Made by a program: the position numbers and the translations under genes
Shown: piece after piece, positions 18,401 to 27,139 of the stretch
Position numbering within the stretch: position 1 is the first letter of the stretch
How the letters are laid out: every line of letters begins with the position of its first letter
Notes under the pieces: generated by a model
Database searches by the model: none
What the model was told of the DNA's origin: nothing
What the model saw: only the letters and a program-made list of their open reading frames with translations
Assembly (NCBI GenBank): GCA_964615305.1
Contig: CAZTNA010000001.1
Coordinates: 1 to 64,000 of the forward strand
Source: Bog-950 sp964615305
GTDB lineage: Bacteria > Bacteroidota > Bacteroidia > Chitinophagales > LD1
Direction of reading: 5' to 3'
DNA length: 64,000 nt

Positions 18401-21352
18401 GTTAGTTTGCCACCTGGTACATATCAGGTAACAGTTACAGATGCTTCAGGATGCACCGGCACAGCATCAGCGAGTGTTACAGAACCAACACAAATTACAT
18501 ATACACAAGTAATTACAAACATTTATTGCTTTGGCGGTAACAATGGACAAATTGCGCTTTCTACGAGTGGGGGAACACCGCCTTATACATTTGCATGGAA
18601 CAACGGATTGCCGGCAAATGATACAGTAAGCAACTTAACTGCAGGAGCTTATTCGGTAACAATTACAGACGTTAACGGCTGCCAGCGCATTGGCAACCTG
18701 AGTGTTTCATCGCCTCCCCAGTTGGTGTTTGGTGCGCCACAGATAAAAGATGCCCGATGCTTTAATGGAAATGATGGATACATCATTGTTTCAGCAAGCG
18801 GAGGTTCAGGTGGTTTAACTTATAACTGGAGCCACAATGGTACGCTGCATTCTACTAATGCCACCGGACTTACAGCTGGTGTTTATAACATAACTGTTTT
18901 AGATGCAGGAGGATGTAGTGCTTCAACCTCGTACACAGTTTCGCAACCTGCTACTGGATTAACGCTAAACCCATCTACTGTTGTTGATGTTACTTGCTTT
19001 GGAGGTAATAATGGAAGTGCAACAGCTAACCCCAACGGTGGAGTAGCCCCGTATGTTTACACATGGAATACAACACCTGCACAAAGTACTCAGACAGCAT
19101 CCGGTTTAACAGCGCAGATATATCAGGTTATAGTAACGGACGATAGCTTATGCACTGCATCTGCTACCGTTTCAGTTGGTCAGCCACCACAAATTACTAT
19201 AGCAGGTAACGTAACCAATGTGCAATGTAATGGGGTGTCAGATGCAGCAATTAATATTACGGTAAGCAATGGTGCAACACCCGTTTCGTACGTTTGGAGT
19301 AACGGAGCGCTTACTGAAGATATTTTCAATATACCGGTAGGAACCTACACCGTAGATGTTACGGATAACACGTCTTGCACTGCCAGTGCATCTTTTACTG
19401 TAACTCAACCGGCACCGTTAGTTTTAAACTCACCATCTATTTCCAATGTATCATGCCTTGGAGGCAGCAATGGAAGCATCACAGCAAATGGGGCTGGCGG
19501 TACCGGACCATATAATTATACATGGAGTAACGGGGGAAGTACTTCTACTATTTCAGGGATAACCGCAGGTGCATATTACATAACTTTTGCTGATGCAAAT
19601 GGTTGTTCTGTTACAGATATATATCAAGTTACGGAACCGGCTACTGCAGTATTATTTGGTGCACCTGTGATTATTGATGTGCTTTGCAATGGCGAAACAA
19701 CAGGCAGCATTGTAGTTTCGGTTACCGGAGGTACAGGTAGTTTTACCTATTCGTGGAGTCATAACAATGCGTTGAATAGTGCGACAGCTTTAAACCTTGC
19801 AGCCGGTACTTATACAGTTACTGCTACCGATGCTAATCAGTGTAGTGTTTCGTCACAATATTCAATTATAGAACCAACCGCTATTACCTTCGGAAGCCAA
19901 ACAATTACAAATGTAAGCTGCAATGGCGGAAGTAACGGCAGTGCACAAGTAACACCTACAGGTGGTACAGGTACATACACTTATGCTTGGAACGGTGTAG
20001 CAGGCTCCAATCCTTTAGCAAGTATGACAGCCGGCAATTACACAGTGCTGGTTACCGATGCAAATTCCTGTACGGCTACAGCTAGTGTAGTAATATCGGA
20101 ACCGGCTGCTTTAGTTGTTCAGCTTTTTCCAGTGGATGCACTTTGCTCGGGCGCTAGCAACGGAAGCATTACAGCCACAGTGTCAGGAGGAAACCAACCG
20201 TATGTTTATATATGGAGCGATCCGCTTTCGCAAACAACGCAAACAGCCACACAACTTTCAGCAGGTAGCTACCAGGTAACAGTAACAGATAACACCGGAT
20301 GTACATTTACAACATTTGGAACAGTAGGCGAACCCGGAGGGCTCACTCTTTCTGCAACCACAGTACAAGTTAAATGTAATGGTGACACAAATGGTAGTAT
20401 TACACTTTCATCAAGTGGAGGAACGCAACCGTTTACTTACGGCATTTCTACTGACGGTGTTAACTATACTTACTCATCATCGCCTCAATTCGACAACCTC
20501 GCATCGGGTAATTATTTCACTACAGTTACCGATGCTAACAGTTGCGGGTTGCAAGGTACTGCATTTGTTGCAGCACCGGTTGCCGATATCGTTATTCACA
20601 CAGTAGATTCTACCTCATGTTATGGAACTGCCTATACGGATGGTGCAATACATGTATTAGGAAATACTATTCAGAACATGCCTTATCAGTATGCTGTTGA
20701 TGACGGCAATTTTAGCTACAGCGGAGATTTCTTTAATCTAAGCGCAGGAGCGCATACAGTTACGATCCAAAACTATTGGGAGTGTACTTCAATATTCACT
20801 ACTGTGGTTCCGGAGCCACTCAACGGATTAGCAGATATTTTACCCCATGATACCATTATACAACTTGGAAACTCGGTTCAGTTGTTTGCCACACTTTCAC
20901 CGTATTCGGTTTCGTCTATAACGAGTTACAGTTGGTCGCCAACTGTGGGATTAAACTGTTTAGATTGCGCAAACCCGATTGCTACTCCGTTTAGCCGACT
21001 AACTGATTATGTGGTTACAGTTACTTACAACAACAACTGTTTTGCTACAGCCAGCATACAAGTTACGGTAGAAAATAATTTGCCCGTGTTTATTCCTAAT
21101 TCGTTTACACCAAATGGCGATGGAAACAACGATGTGTTCCAGATTTTTGGACAAGGAATAAAAACAGTTGACCTTAAAATATTTAATCGTTGGGGAGAAA
21201 AAGTGTATGAAAGCAGCAATCAGTACGCAGGGTGGGATGGAACATTCAAAGGTGAATTACAAAACCCGTCAGTGTTTGCTTACACGGTTCGTATTACCTT
21301 CTTAGACGATAAAAAAATTGATAAGGTGGGAAGTATTACGTTGGTGCGTTAA
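15497..21352 (+). CDS. Giant T9SS-exported adhesin: PKD, SprB repeats, CHU_C
   Basis: A 1951-residue secreted protein. The ATG at 15497 starts a clear signal peptide (MKKIYLLAFTVALFIVSQA); a GTG two codons earlier is less likely. Residues about 20-320 are Cys-containing beta domains with the NDDCINATPI and QNDVWFTF motifs typical of T9SS cargo. A PKD domain lies near 322-405 (YLWNFGDGSPTS) and PKD/Ig-like segments follow. A beta-sandwich lies near 590-790 (LYTAAELNTVLGGPCTIRTISFFIS). About 10-11 SprB repeats span about 930-1780 and CHU_C about 1863-1951 (FIPNSFTPNGDGNND, FNRWGEKVYESS, WDGTFKG). It lies 179 bp after another giant with the same C-terminal architecture but a different N-terminal half. 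Role inferred: surface adhesion or gliding. Confidence 0.9.
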   Translation: MKKIYLLAFTVALFIVSQAQPLNDDCINATPITIPASGSVCINSTNVAATATNWANPICGQTNWQNDVWFTFVSNGSLTSVTVIPAGGSPAQQVGVAVFTGGCLNPTGTGIYCGVSPNSTDSVRIVQAGAAGVQYWVEVSSFIAAGTFRICVNSSTPPPAPGTSCATATSVCDLSSFTLPTGPAGTGNYDPSCFTLGATSSVWYQFTAGTAGTLAWSCDPLLANTELDWALFDITGGCAPANLNANTLRCNYNYTTQGSFPVGMSTTSGTICPSTGLPGTAPGEFCPSLNLVAGRTYAIMIDNFSANSSGWNFSWAGSTFQMAPTASFTVTPPKVCGSSGTATINNTSVAASTYLWNFGDGSPTSTSAAPGTHNYTAPGTYVISLTANTPAGCSDVTSQSFQVIPNPILTTVSDTICPGFNATISVSADITGGTYSWSGGAGNTASVTVSPATTSTYTVTYTSPDNCTATATATVNVLNANFTVNAGVDTTICTNQTIVLNGSVNPAGSYTYAWSPNGSLTNASTLTPTASPISSTVYILTVTDVNGCSVTDNVLVSVNGIGVPVNASVTPAIVCPGQQVILRADAIPTTCGPTVLCNGNSLSDTIIGGPYVNQPGTSTQSPTLLGNFLRSGRNQMLYTAAELNTVLGGPCTIRTISFFISIFNSNAFLQNFAIKVACTSTNALNNWEGNLITVFTSAAFQPSAGVNNFNLSTPFAWDGVSNLVVDICWNNPSTFGNQNNKALCANTAFNSYLSLFGSTDMCGTATAPTVSTLRPAVRFNYCIPDINDYTILWTPNTGPNTVAIPDSSVTPANPLTTQSYTINVSNGGCTGSDVVTVQVDTSRVSAGPDKSTCPGVSVPLLATVIGTVLPGPASFVWTTLSGTNVGNTQNINVSPATNTTYVVTMNGGSCIKRDTIMVSVTGLTVTPTVTNITCWAQNNGKIKLTHNGTAPFSYVWSANANTLNRDSAVSLPPGTYQVTVTDASGCTGTASASVTEPTQITYTQVITNIYCFGGNNGQIALSTSGGTPPYTFAWNNGLPANDTVSNLTAGAYSVTITDVNGCQRIGNLSVSSPPQLVFGAPQIKDARCFNGNDGYIIVSASGGSGGLTYNWSHNGTLHSTNATGLTAGVYNITVLDAGGCSASTSYTVSQPATGLTLNPSTVVDVTCFGGNNGSATANPNGGVAPYVYTWNTTPAQSTQTASGLTAQIYQVIVTDDSLCTASATVSVGQPPQITIAGNVTNVQCNGVSDAAINITVSNGATPVSYVWSNGALTEDIFNIPVGTYTVDVTDNTSCTASASFTVTQPAPLVLNSPSISNVSCLGGSNGSITANGAGGTGPYNYTWSNGGSTSTISGITAGAYYITFADANGCSVTDIYQVTEPATAVLFGAPVIIDVLCNGETTGSIVVSVTGGTGSFTYSWSHNNALNSATALNLAAGTYTVTATDANQCSVSSQYSIIEPTAITFGSQTITNVSCNGGSNGSAQVTPTGGTGTYTYAWNGVAGSNPLASMTAGNYTVLVTDANSCTATASVVISEPAALVVQLFPVDALCSGASNGSITATVSGGNQPYVYIWSDPLSQTTQTATQLSAGSYQVTVTDNTGCTFTTFGTVGEPGGLTLSATTVQVKCNGDTNGSITLSSSGGTQPFTYGISTDGVNYTYSSSPQFDNLASGNYFTTVTDANSCGLQGTAFVAAPVADIVIHTVDSTSCYGTAYTDGAIHVLGNTIQNMPYQYAVDDGNFSYSGDFFNLSAGAHTVTIQNYWECTSIFTTVVPEPLNGLADILPHDTIIQLGNSVQLFATLSPYSVSSITSYSWSPTVGLNCLDCANPIATPFSRLTDYVVTVTYNNNCFATASIQVTVENNLPVFIPNSFTPNGDGNNDVFQIFGQGIKTVDLKIFNRWGEKVYESSNQYAGWDGTFKGELQNPSVFAYTVRITFLDDKKIDKVGSITLVR
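18285..20830 (+). repeat. SprB repeat array (about 10-11 units), second giant adhesin
   Basis: Tandem units beginning ITCWAQNNGK, IYCFGGNNGQ, ARCFNGNDGY, VTCFGGNNGS, VQCNGVSDAA, VSCLGGSNGS, VLCNGETTGS, VSCNGGSNGS, ALCSGASNGS and VKCNGDTNGS, each about 75-85 residues with the same G-G-T/S...Y-x-W-S core. A degenerate final unit starts TSCYGTAYTDG. Confidence 0.85.
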
Positions 21353-21367
21353 TCTTGTACCGTAAAC

Positions 21368-21775
21368 CTACCAAATAAAAGTTACTAACTGCTTTATCTC
21401 AGGGTGAAGCGATAAAGCAACCGGGCAAGTACGAGCTACATTTTCAAGAATGGTTTTGTCTTTTTCGCTGAAATTGTTTTTTGCAAATTTTATTGTTGCA
21501 TGTATTTCTCCAATTTTTCTCGGTTCTGCATACATCACTTTTGTAATTTCTATAGTTGTCCCTACCAGTTCAGCGTCTCGCCCTTGAAGTTTTAGCTTTA
21601 TGCCTAACAAACTTAGCATACAACTACCTAACGCAGTAGCTACTAAATCAGTTGGTGAAAACGCTTCGCCTTTTCCGTGGTTGTCAATAGGTGCATCGGT
21701 AATAGCTGTAGCCTTACTTTGAAGATGAGTAATTTGTGTCCGCAGATCTCCTTGATACAACACGGTTGAAGTCAT
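21368..21775 (-). CDS. OsmC family peroxiredoxin-like protein
   Basis: A 135-residue cytosolic protein of normal OsmC/Ohr-superfamily length. Both reactive cysteines are present, in the GSCM and RTCPVALSL motifs, and SPTDLVATALGSC is a family signature. Family members reduce organic hydroperoxides or related sulfur species; this YhfA/OsmC-like form is not assigned to a specific substrate. It converges with the preceding giant adhesin gene (15 bp between stops) and lies 24 bp downstream of rarA on the same strand, so co-transcription with rarA is possible. Confidence 0.9.
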   Translation of the reverse strand: MTSTVLYQGDLRTQITHLQSKATAITDAPIDNHGKGEAFSPTDLVATALGSCMLSLLGIKLKLQGRDAELVGTTIEITKVMYAEPRKIGEIHATIKFAKNNFSEKDKTILENVARTCPVALSLHPEIKQLVTFIW

Positions 21776-21799
21776 AGTAGTAATAGTTTTTAAAAAAAA

Positions 21800-23080
21800 T
21801 TAATAGCCGTACTTTTCTTTCCAGAGTTTACGTAAATGTGCACGCGCTTCCACTTCACGGGGATTATTGCCCGGCTCGTAAAATTTTTTGCCTTTTATTT
21901 TTTCAGGCAAAAACTCAAGCTCAACAAAGTTTCCCTCAAACTGATGCGCGTACTGATAATCTTTGCCGTAATCTAGATCCTTCATTAACTTTGTTGGTGC
22001 ATTACGAATTTGCAGCGGCACAGGTAAGTCACCCGTTTTACGCACTAAATCTAAGGCAGCATCAATGGCCAAATAGCATGAATTGCTCTTAGCAGAACTA
22101 GCCAGATAAATGGCGGTTTGTGATAATATAATTCGGCATTCAGGATAGCCAATTAGGGTTACCGCTTGAAAACATGAGGTGGCCAGTAAAAGTGCGTTGG
22201 GATTAGCATTGCCTATATCTTCACTGGCAAGTATTACCATTCTGCGGGCAACGAACTTTGGGTCTTCACCGCCATCAATCATGCGGGCTAAATAATACAG
22301 AGCTGCGTTGGGGTCACTTCCGCGCAAAGATTTTATAAATGCAGATATAATGTCGTAGTGTTGCTCACCACTTTTATCATAAATCGCCATTTTTTGTTGA
22401 ATAGTTTGTTCAACAACAGAATTGGTAATAGTTATTTGAGCACTTTCCTTGGTGACAGCATTTGTGTGGAAGCTACTCACTACTAACTCCAAAACATTCA
22501 ATAGTTTTCTTGCATCTCCTCCGCTAAACTTAAGCAGCGCTTCTGTTTCTTTAACTTCTATTTTCTGTTTCGATAAAACTTCATCGGTAGTTAACGCAAC
22601 TTGAATCAGTTTTTCTAAATCTTCACGATCGAGAGATTTAAGCACATAAACCTGACACCGAGAAAGTAGTGCAGATATCACTTCGAACGAAGGGTTTTCT
22701 GTGGTAGCACCAATTAGAATAATAACACCCCTTTCAACAGCGCCCAGCAAAGCATCTTGTTGCGCTTTATTAAACCGATGTATTTCATCAATAAACAAAA
22801 TTGCCTTGCCTTTTTCAGCCGACTCCTGTATTACGCTTCGTACTTCTTTAACTCCTGAATCAATAGCGCTGAGTTGAAAAAACGGAAGGTGAACCTTTTC
22901 GGCAATAAAACGGGCCAGAGAAGTTTTGCCCACACCCGGAGGGCCCCAAAAAATTATAGAAGGAATATTACCTGCATCAATCAACTTGCGCAACACTTTG
23001 CCATCGCCAATCAAATGCTGTTGACCTACAAAACCATCAATGGATTTGGGGCGAATGCGTTCTGGTAGGGGAGGCAACAT
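21800..23080 (-). CDS. rarA: Replication-associated recombination protein A (AAA+ ATPase)
   Basis: A 426-residue AAA+ ATPase of the RarA/MgsA/WRNIP1 family, which acts at stalled replication forks. Walker A is GPPGVGKT (residues 46-53) and Walker B LFIDEIHRFNKAQQDALL (about 95-112). Also visible are sensor-1 (LIGATTENPSFEV), the arginine-finger region (ALLSRCQVY) and the RarA C-terminal tetramerisation domain (GSDPNAALYYLARMIDGGEDP, RRMVILASEDIGNANP). Length and N-terminus (LPPLPERIRPKSIDGFVGQQHL) match the family. It diverges from glyS across 62 bp. Confidence 0.96.
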   Translation of the reverse strand: MLPPLPERIRPKSIDGFVGQQHLIGDGKVLRKLIDAGNIPSIIFWGPPGVGKTSLARFIAEKVHLPFFQLSAIDSGVKEVRSVIQESAEKGKAILFIDEIHRFNKAQQDALLGAVERGVIILIGATTENPSFEVISALLSRCQVYVLKSLDREDLEKLIQVALTTDEVLSKQKIEVKETEALLKFSGGDARKLLNVLELVVSSFHTNAVTKESAQITITNSVVEQTIQQKMAIYDKSGEQHYDIISAFIKSLRGSDPNAALYYLARMIDGGEDPKFVARRMVILASEDIGNANPNALLLATSCFQAVTLIGYPECRIILSQTAIYLASSAKSNSCYLAIDAALDLVRKTGDLPVPLQIRNAPTKLMKDLDYGKDYQYAHQFEGNFVELEFLPEKIKGKKFYEPGNNPREVEARAHLRKLWKEKYGY

Positions 23081-23142
23081 AACGCGCTAATGTAAAAGTA
23101 TAGTGCGTATTGTCCTTTACGGCTATTTCTATATTCGCGCCT

Positions 23143-24684
23143 ATGAGCAAAGAGAATACACAAAACACTTTTCAGGAAATTATTTCACATTGTAAGGAAT
23201 ATGGATTCATTTTTCCTTCTTCAGAAATTTATGACGGACTTAGCGCAGTATATGACTACGCGCCTTATGGTATTGAACTTAAAAACAATTTGCAGCAGTA
23301 CTGGTGGAAGGCCATGACTCAGTTGCACGAGAATATTGTAGGCTTGGATGCAGCTATATTCATGCACCCTAAAACATGGAAAGCCAGCGGACACGTAGAT
23401 GCATTTATGGATCCGCTGATAGATAATAAGGATTCCAAGAAGCGATACCGTGCTGATGTATTGATTGAAGATGCATTGGCAAAGATGGAAGATAAGATAG
23501 AGAAAGAAGCAGAGAAAGCTCAGAAGAAGTTTGGTGATGCATTTGACAGAGCAAAATTTTTGGCCACTAATCCAAATGTGCTTCGCGTTAAAGAAAAGCA
23601 GAACACTGTGGAAACACGATTTAAAAAAGCGTTAGAAGAAAATAACCTTGAAGAACTGAAACAGATTATAGTTGACCTTGAAATTGCCTGTGAAATTTCA
23701 GGAAGTAAAAACTGGACAGAAGTTCGACAGTTTAACTTAATGTTTAGCACAGAAGTTGGGTCTCTGGCAGACGACTCTTCTACAATCTATCTGCGACCCG
23801 AAACAGCTCAGGGAATTTTTGTGAATTTTCTGAACGTACAAAAAACATCGCGCAAAAAAATTCCTTTTGGAATTGCACAAATAGGTAAAGCATTTAGAAA
23901 TGAAATTGTGGCGCGGCAGTTTATATTCCGAACACGCGAGTTCGAGCAAATGGAAATGCAGTTTTTTGTTAGGCCCGGCACCGAAATGCAATGGTACAAT
24001 CAATGGAAAGAAGCGCGTATGAAATGGCATTGTTCGCTTGGGTTTGCCGAGCAGAATTTGAAATTTTTTGACCATTTGAAGTTAGCGCATTATGCCAATG
24101 CAGCGGTGGATATACAGTTCAACTTTCCGTTTGGATTTAAAGAAATTGAAGGCATACACAGCCGCACAGATTTTGATTTAAAAAATCATCAGGAACTATC
24201 AGGTAAAAAACTGCAATACTTCGACCCGGAAACCAACGAGAGCTATATTCCGTACGTGGTTGAAACATCAGTAGGGCTTAACAGAACATTTCTTGCATTG
24301 ATTTGTAATGGGTATAAAATGGAGAAACTTGAAGATGGTAGCGAACGCACAGTATTAGCTCTACCCGCATTTCTCGCCCCCATTAAAATTGCTGTTTTTC
24401 CTTTGGTAAAAAAAGACGGATTACCAGAAAAAGCGCGTGAAATTTTTGACGACCTGAAATGGGACTACAAGTGTTTTTACGAAGAAAAAGACGCTATTGG
24501 AAAACGTTACCGCAGAATGGATGCTATTGGCACTCCGTTTTGTATTACTGTTGACCATCAAACACTGCAAGACAATACCGTAACTTTGCGTGAGCGTGAT
24601 AGCATGAAGCAAGAGCGTATTAGTATTGAACAATTGAAACAAGTTGTAGCCGGAAAGGTGGATTGGAAAACAGGATTGATGTAA
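23143..24684 (+). CDS. glyS: Glycyl-tRNA synthetase (alpha2, class II)
   Basis: Charges tRNA-Gly with glycine in the cytosol. The ATG at 23143 (MSKENTQNTFQEIISHCKEYGF) gives 513 residues, normal for the single-chain GlyRS of Bacteroidota; an in-frame TTG at 23110 would overlap the probable promoter. The N-terminal FPSSEIYDGLSAVYDYAPYGIELKNN is characteristic. Class II motif 2 (FRNEI...FRTREFEQMEMQFF), the glycine-site YLRPETAQGIFVNF and motif 3 (VVETSVGLNRTFLALI) are visible. The anticodon-binding domain fills the last ~110 residues. A near-consensus -7 box (TATATTCG, 23130-23137) precedes the start by 5 bp, so a very short leader is possible. Confidence 0.97.
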   Translation: MSKENTQNTFQEIISHCKEYGFIFPSSEIYDGLSAVYDYAPYGIELKNNLQQYWWKAMTQLHENIVGLDAAIFMHPKTWKASGHVDAFMDPLIDNKDSKKRYRADVLIEDALAKMEDKIEKEAEKAQKKFGDAFDRAKFLATNPNVLRVKEKQNTVETRFKKALEENNLEELKQIIVDLEIACEISGSKNWTEVRQFNLMFSTEVGSLADDSSTIYLRPETAQGIFVNFLNVQKTSRKKIPFGIAQIGKAFRNEIVARQFIFRTREFEQMEMQFFVRPGTEMQWYNQWKEARMKWHCSLGFAEQNLKFFDHLKLAHYANAAVDIQFNFPFGFKEIEGIHSRTDFDLKNHQELSGKKLQYFDPETNESYIPYVVETSVGLNRTFLALICNGYKMEKLEDGSERTVLALPAFLAPIKIAVFPLVKKDGLPEKAREIFDDLKWDYKCFYEEKDAIGKRYRRMDAIGTPFCITVDHQTLQDNTVTLRERDSMKQERISIEQLKQVVAGKVDWKTGLM

Positions 24685-24759
24685 TAAAGCAATAATAGAC
24701 GGTGACTAAACTTAAATTGAACCATCGGTTATATTAGTGGTATCCAAACTCAAGTAGCT

Positions 24760-25815
24760 ATGTATAAATTGTCTGTTTTCATCCTTGTTGTTAGTAGCCT
24801 GTTTTTTTCAATGGTAGTATTTTCGCAAAACAATGTGGGTATTGGAATTGCGAACCCTGATCCATATGCGTTGTTACATTTAGAAAGTAACAGCAAAGGT
24901 ATATTGATACCTAAGTTGGATGCCGCAGAGCGTACTTCGTTAGGGGGCATGCTCAACACTACTAATCAGGGCTTGTTAGTTTTTGGTCCAGACACTAATC
25001 AGTTTTGGTATTGGGATGGTAACCAGTGGATACCATTTCCCACCCCGCCTATACCTGGCCCTACAGGACCTACAGGACCACAAGGGTTACAAGGGGTGCA
25101 AGGAGTTACAGGCTCCACAGGTCCACAGGGAGCCCAAGGTGTTGCTGGATTACAAGGAGTTACAGGTCCGCAGGGTAATACAGGCCCGCAAGGCACTCAA
25201 GGTATTCAGGGTTTACAGGGGCTTCAAGGTTTACAAGGCATTCAGGGAAATGCCGGACCTACGGGTGTCACAGGCGCAACCGGCCCTGCCACACCATGTG
25301 CCCCTACCACTCTTTCTTTCAACAATAGTGGAACTATTACGTATGGCGATAATTGTGGCAATTCTATTACATCACCAAACGCTGCCTGGCTAGTGGGTGG
25401 AAATTCTTCCCCTTCAAGCAATAACATAGGCAATACAGGCAACGCTCCGCTTAATTTCATTACCAATAACATTAACCGTATGAGCGTAGAAGCTAACGGA
25501 GATATCTTTGTGGCCGGAAGCAAACCAATTTTTGTGCAACGATTTTTTTGTAACGGGTGTGACAATCCAAATAGAAACACGGGAGTCTCCACTGCTAATT
25601 ATGTAGGCATAGTAGCTGGTTTTTACCCTACCAGTGATGACGAAGCCGAAAGTACCCGCGCCCGTGTTTACGAAAATGCCGGTACTTGGTGGTTTAAGGG
25701 TGATACCGAGGGCCCCAGTGGTGAAGACTGGAGTGTAGATATAATGTTTATTAAACGCCAGTTGATAGATGACTTACGCCCCGCATCATCAAATGGTGGT
25801 GGCACAGGTTTCTAG
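24760..25815 (+). CDS. Secreted collagen-like (Gly-X-Y) protein
   Basis: A 351-residue exported protein. The signal peptide ends near MVVFSQ. Residues 25-97 resemble the N-terminus of Bacteroidota tail-fibre/collagen-like surface proteins (NVGIGIANPDPYALLHLESNSKGILIPKL, QFWYWDGNQWIP). Residues about 100-177 are 26 uninterrupted Gly-X-Y triplets, rich in GPQ, GLQ, GVT and GPT. The remaining ~170 residues form a globular domain ending GEDWSVDIMFIKRQLIDDL. No CHU_C or type A CTD is seen, so the export route beyond the inner membrane is unclear. Function unknown; collagen-like segments usually form trimeric stalks. Confidence 0.85.
   Translation: MYKLSVFILVVSSLFFSMVVFSQNNVGIGIANPDPYALLHLESNSKGILIPKLDAAERTSLGGMLNTTNQGLLVFGPDTNQFWYWDGNQWIPFPTPPIPGPTGPTGPQGLQGVQGVTGSTGPQGAQGVAGLQGVTGPQGNTGPQGTQGIQGLQGLQGLQGIQGNAGPTGVTGATGPATPCAPTTLSFNNSGTITYGDNCGNSITSPNAAWLVGGNSSPSSNNIGNTGNAPLNFITNNINRMSVEANGDIFVAGSKPIFVQRFFCNGCDNPNRNTGVSTANYVGIVAGFYPTSDDEAESTRARVYENAGTWWFKGDTEGPSGEDWSVDIMFIKRQLIDDLRPASSNGGGTGF
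25057..25290 (+). repeat. Collagen-like Gly-X-Y repeat, 26 triplets
   Basis: Twenty-six consecutive Gly-X-Y triplets without interruption. Gln is frequent at Y and Pro at X only in part, so stability would not rely on hydroxyproline. Confidence 0.93.
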
Positions 25816-25865
25816 GTTTTATCTTTTTTAGGGTAAAACTAAACCAACATGGTATAGTGTAAACG

Positions 25866-26267
25866 CTACTTTCCGGCCACTGAGTTGCCCGATGTGTTTA
25901 CCTCTACAGTTGTAATACCGGGTTTAAGTACTGTACATGAAGTAGGGCGTTTGTCTGAAGTCATCAGGCACACTACTTCGTTTTCATGAAGATAAAGTTT
26001 GTTGGTGCTTAAGCCACCATAGGTAAAAATTTTAGGCTCTCGGATGTTCTCCTTCGGTCCTGCAAATACCGCAATAGAGCGTTCAGAGCTATTCTTGAGC
26101 GTTATTACAATATCCTTTCCTGCTACTGTTGCAGGTGCAACTGGGGTTTCGGATACAGCTGCAGCTTTTGTATAAGTAGAATTGCTGGCTACTTCGTTGG
26201 TTTGTGCAAAACTGATAGAAGCCACCAATAGGAAACTGCCTATCAGCAAATTGTTTACATGTTTCAT
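25866..26267 (-). CDS. Small secreted protein of unknown function
   Basis: About 133 residues from the ATG at 26267 (MKHVNNLLIGSFLLVASISFAQ, a good signal peptide); an in-frame ATG at 26294 adds nine residues. The mature part has a Thr/Ala/Pro-rich linker (about 25-45), then a probable beta-sandwich (DIVITLKNSSERSIAVFAGPKENIREPKIFTYGGLSTNKLYL) with two cysteines (CLMTSDKRPTSC) that could form a disulfide. I do not recognise a family. It is the last gene of the minus-strand run that starts at the RemB-like gene, about 80 bp after the Smr gene. Confidence 0.65.
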   Translation of the reverse strand: MKHVNNLLIGSFLLVASISFAQTNEVASNSTYTKAAAVSETPVAPATVAGKDIVITLKNSSERSIAVFAGPKENIREPKIFTYGGLSTNKLYLHENEVVCLMTSDKRPTSCTVLKPGITTVEVNTSGNSVAGK

Positions 26268-26347
26268 AACAGCAGATTTTGTCTGTGTAAACATACATCT
26301 TCACTTTATCAAGATTATACACAATGAACAGCGCAAAACGAGAAGTG

Positions 26348-26740
26348 TCAACAAAAGTAGACAATGGTGCTGCCAAAGCCGTAGCGCTGGCTATAATCGT
26401 TAATGTAACTTTGTACGTGCGGGTGTTTGTCGAGCAGTTTGTGAATTTCATCTTTCAGTTTGCCTTTGCCCAAACCATGCACTACTCTAAACTCTAACTT
26501 ACCCGCAGCAATAGCTTTGTCTAATTGTTTTTCAAATTCTTCAAGCTGATGAAAAAGAGCGTCTGTAGAAGGTATATTGCCTTTACCTGTTGAAACATTT
26601 TCTAAATGCAGGTCAAGCACATCGGCTGCATCGGTAATCTTGTTGCTGTATTTTGGGTTTGTTGCTCCGGTAAGGTACATTTTAAGAAGTTCAGGATCAA
26701 GGCCATCTGGCATTTCGAACTTCTTTTTTTTCTTCGACAT
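26348..26740 (-). CDS. Smr domain protein
   Basis: A 130-residue protein. The basic N-terminus (MSKKKKKFEM) is followed by a C-terminal Smr (small MutS-related) domain: LDLHLE, then FEKQLDKAIAAGKLEFRVVHGLGKGKLKDEIHKLL and a final GFGSTIVYF. The LDLH and HGxGxG motifs are the conserved Smr nucleic-acid-binding/nicking features. Stand-alone Smr proteins act as endonucleases on DNA or RNA; no MutS ATPase is fused here. It starts 9 bp after the PH-domain gene and is probably co-transcribed with it. Confidence 0.88.
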   Translation of the reverse strand: MSKKKKKFEMPDGLDPELLKMYLTGATNPKYSNKITDAADVLDLHLENVSTGKGNIPSTDALFHQLEEFEKQLDKAIAAGKLEFRVVHGLGKGKLKDEIHKLLDKHPHVQSYINDYSQRYGFGSTIVYFC

Positions 26741-26749
26741 ACAACAAAT

Positions 26750-27121
26750 TTACGAAGAAACTTCCTGAAACTTTTTACGAAATTCTACAGCATTGCTAAT
26801 GTTGGTGAAGGCTTCGCGTGTGCCTCCTGTACCAATAATTGTAATAGTGCCATAGCCGAACATTCTTCCAAAAATACTTTGGTCAACATTTACGGTTTCT
26901 ATTTTATTGAGATTCATTTCTAAGGTCCTGCGGCTAAAAATTCCGGTTTTGCAAATAATGCGTTTGTTAGTTACTACAAATTCATCACTCCAGCGTTTTA
27001 GTGCCGGGGCAATAAAGAGCGTAAACAACCCCTGTAGAGTAAAAAATATTTTCCAATGATATTGGGTTTCGTAAACTACTACTTCGTCTTTAATCAGATT
27101 GTTATCAGCATAACTGCCCAT
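26750..27121 (-). CDS. Bacterial PH (bPH2/YdbS-like) domain protein
   Basis: A 123-residue protein with a short hydrophobic segment (WKIFFTLQGLFTLFIAPAL, about 25-43) followed by a bPH2 domain: RWSDEFVVTNKRIICKTGIFSRRTLEMNLNKIETVNVDQSIFGRMFGYGTITIIGTGGT. The VTNKRI and KIETVNVDQSIFGRMFGYGTI motifs are typical of YdbS/YdbT-type membrane-associated proteins. Role unknown. It sits 18 bp after the RemB-like gene and 9 bp before the Smr gene, all on the minus strand. Confidence 0.87.
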   Translation of the reverse strand: MGSYADNNLIKDEVVVYETQYHWKIFFTLQGLFTLFIAPALKRWSDEFVVTNKRIICKTGIFSRRTLEMNLNKIETVNVDQSIFGRMFGYGTITIIGTGGTREAFTNISNAVEFRKKFQEVSS

Positions 27122-27139
27122 AGGTATAAGATTTAAAAT

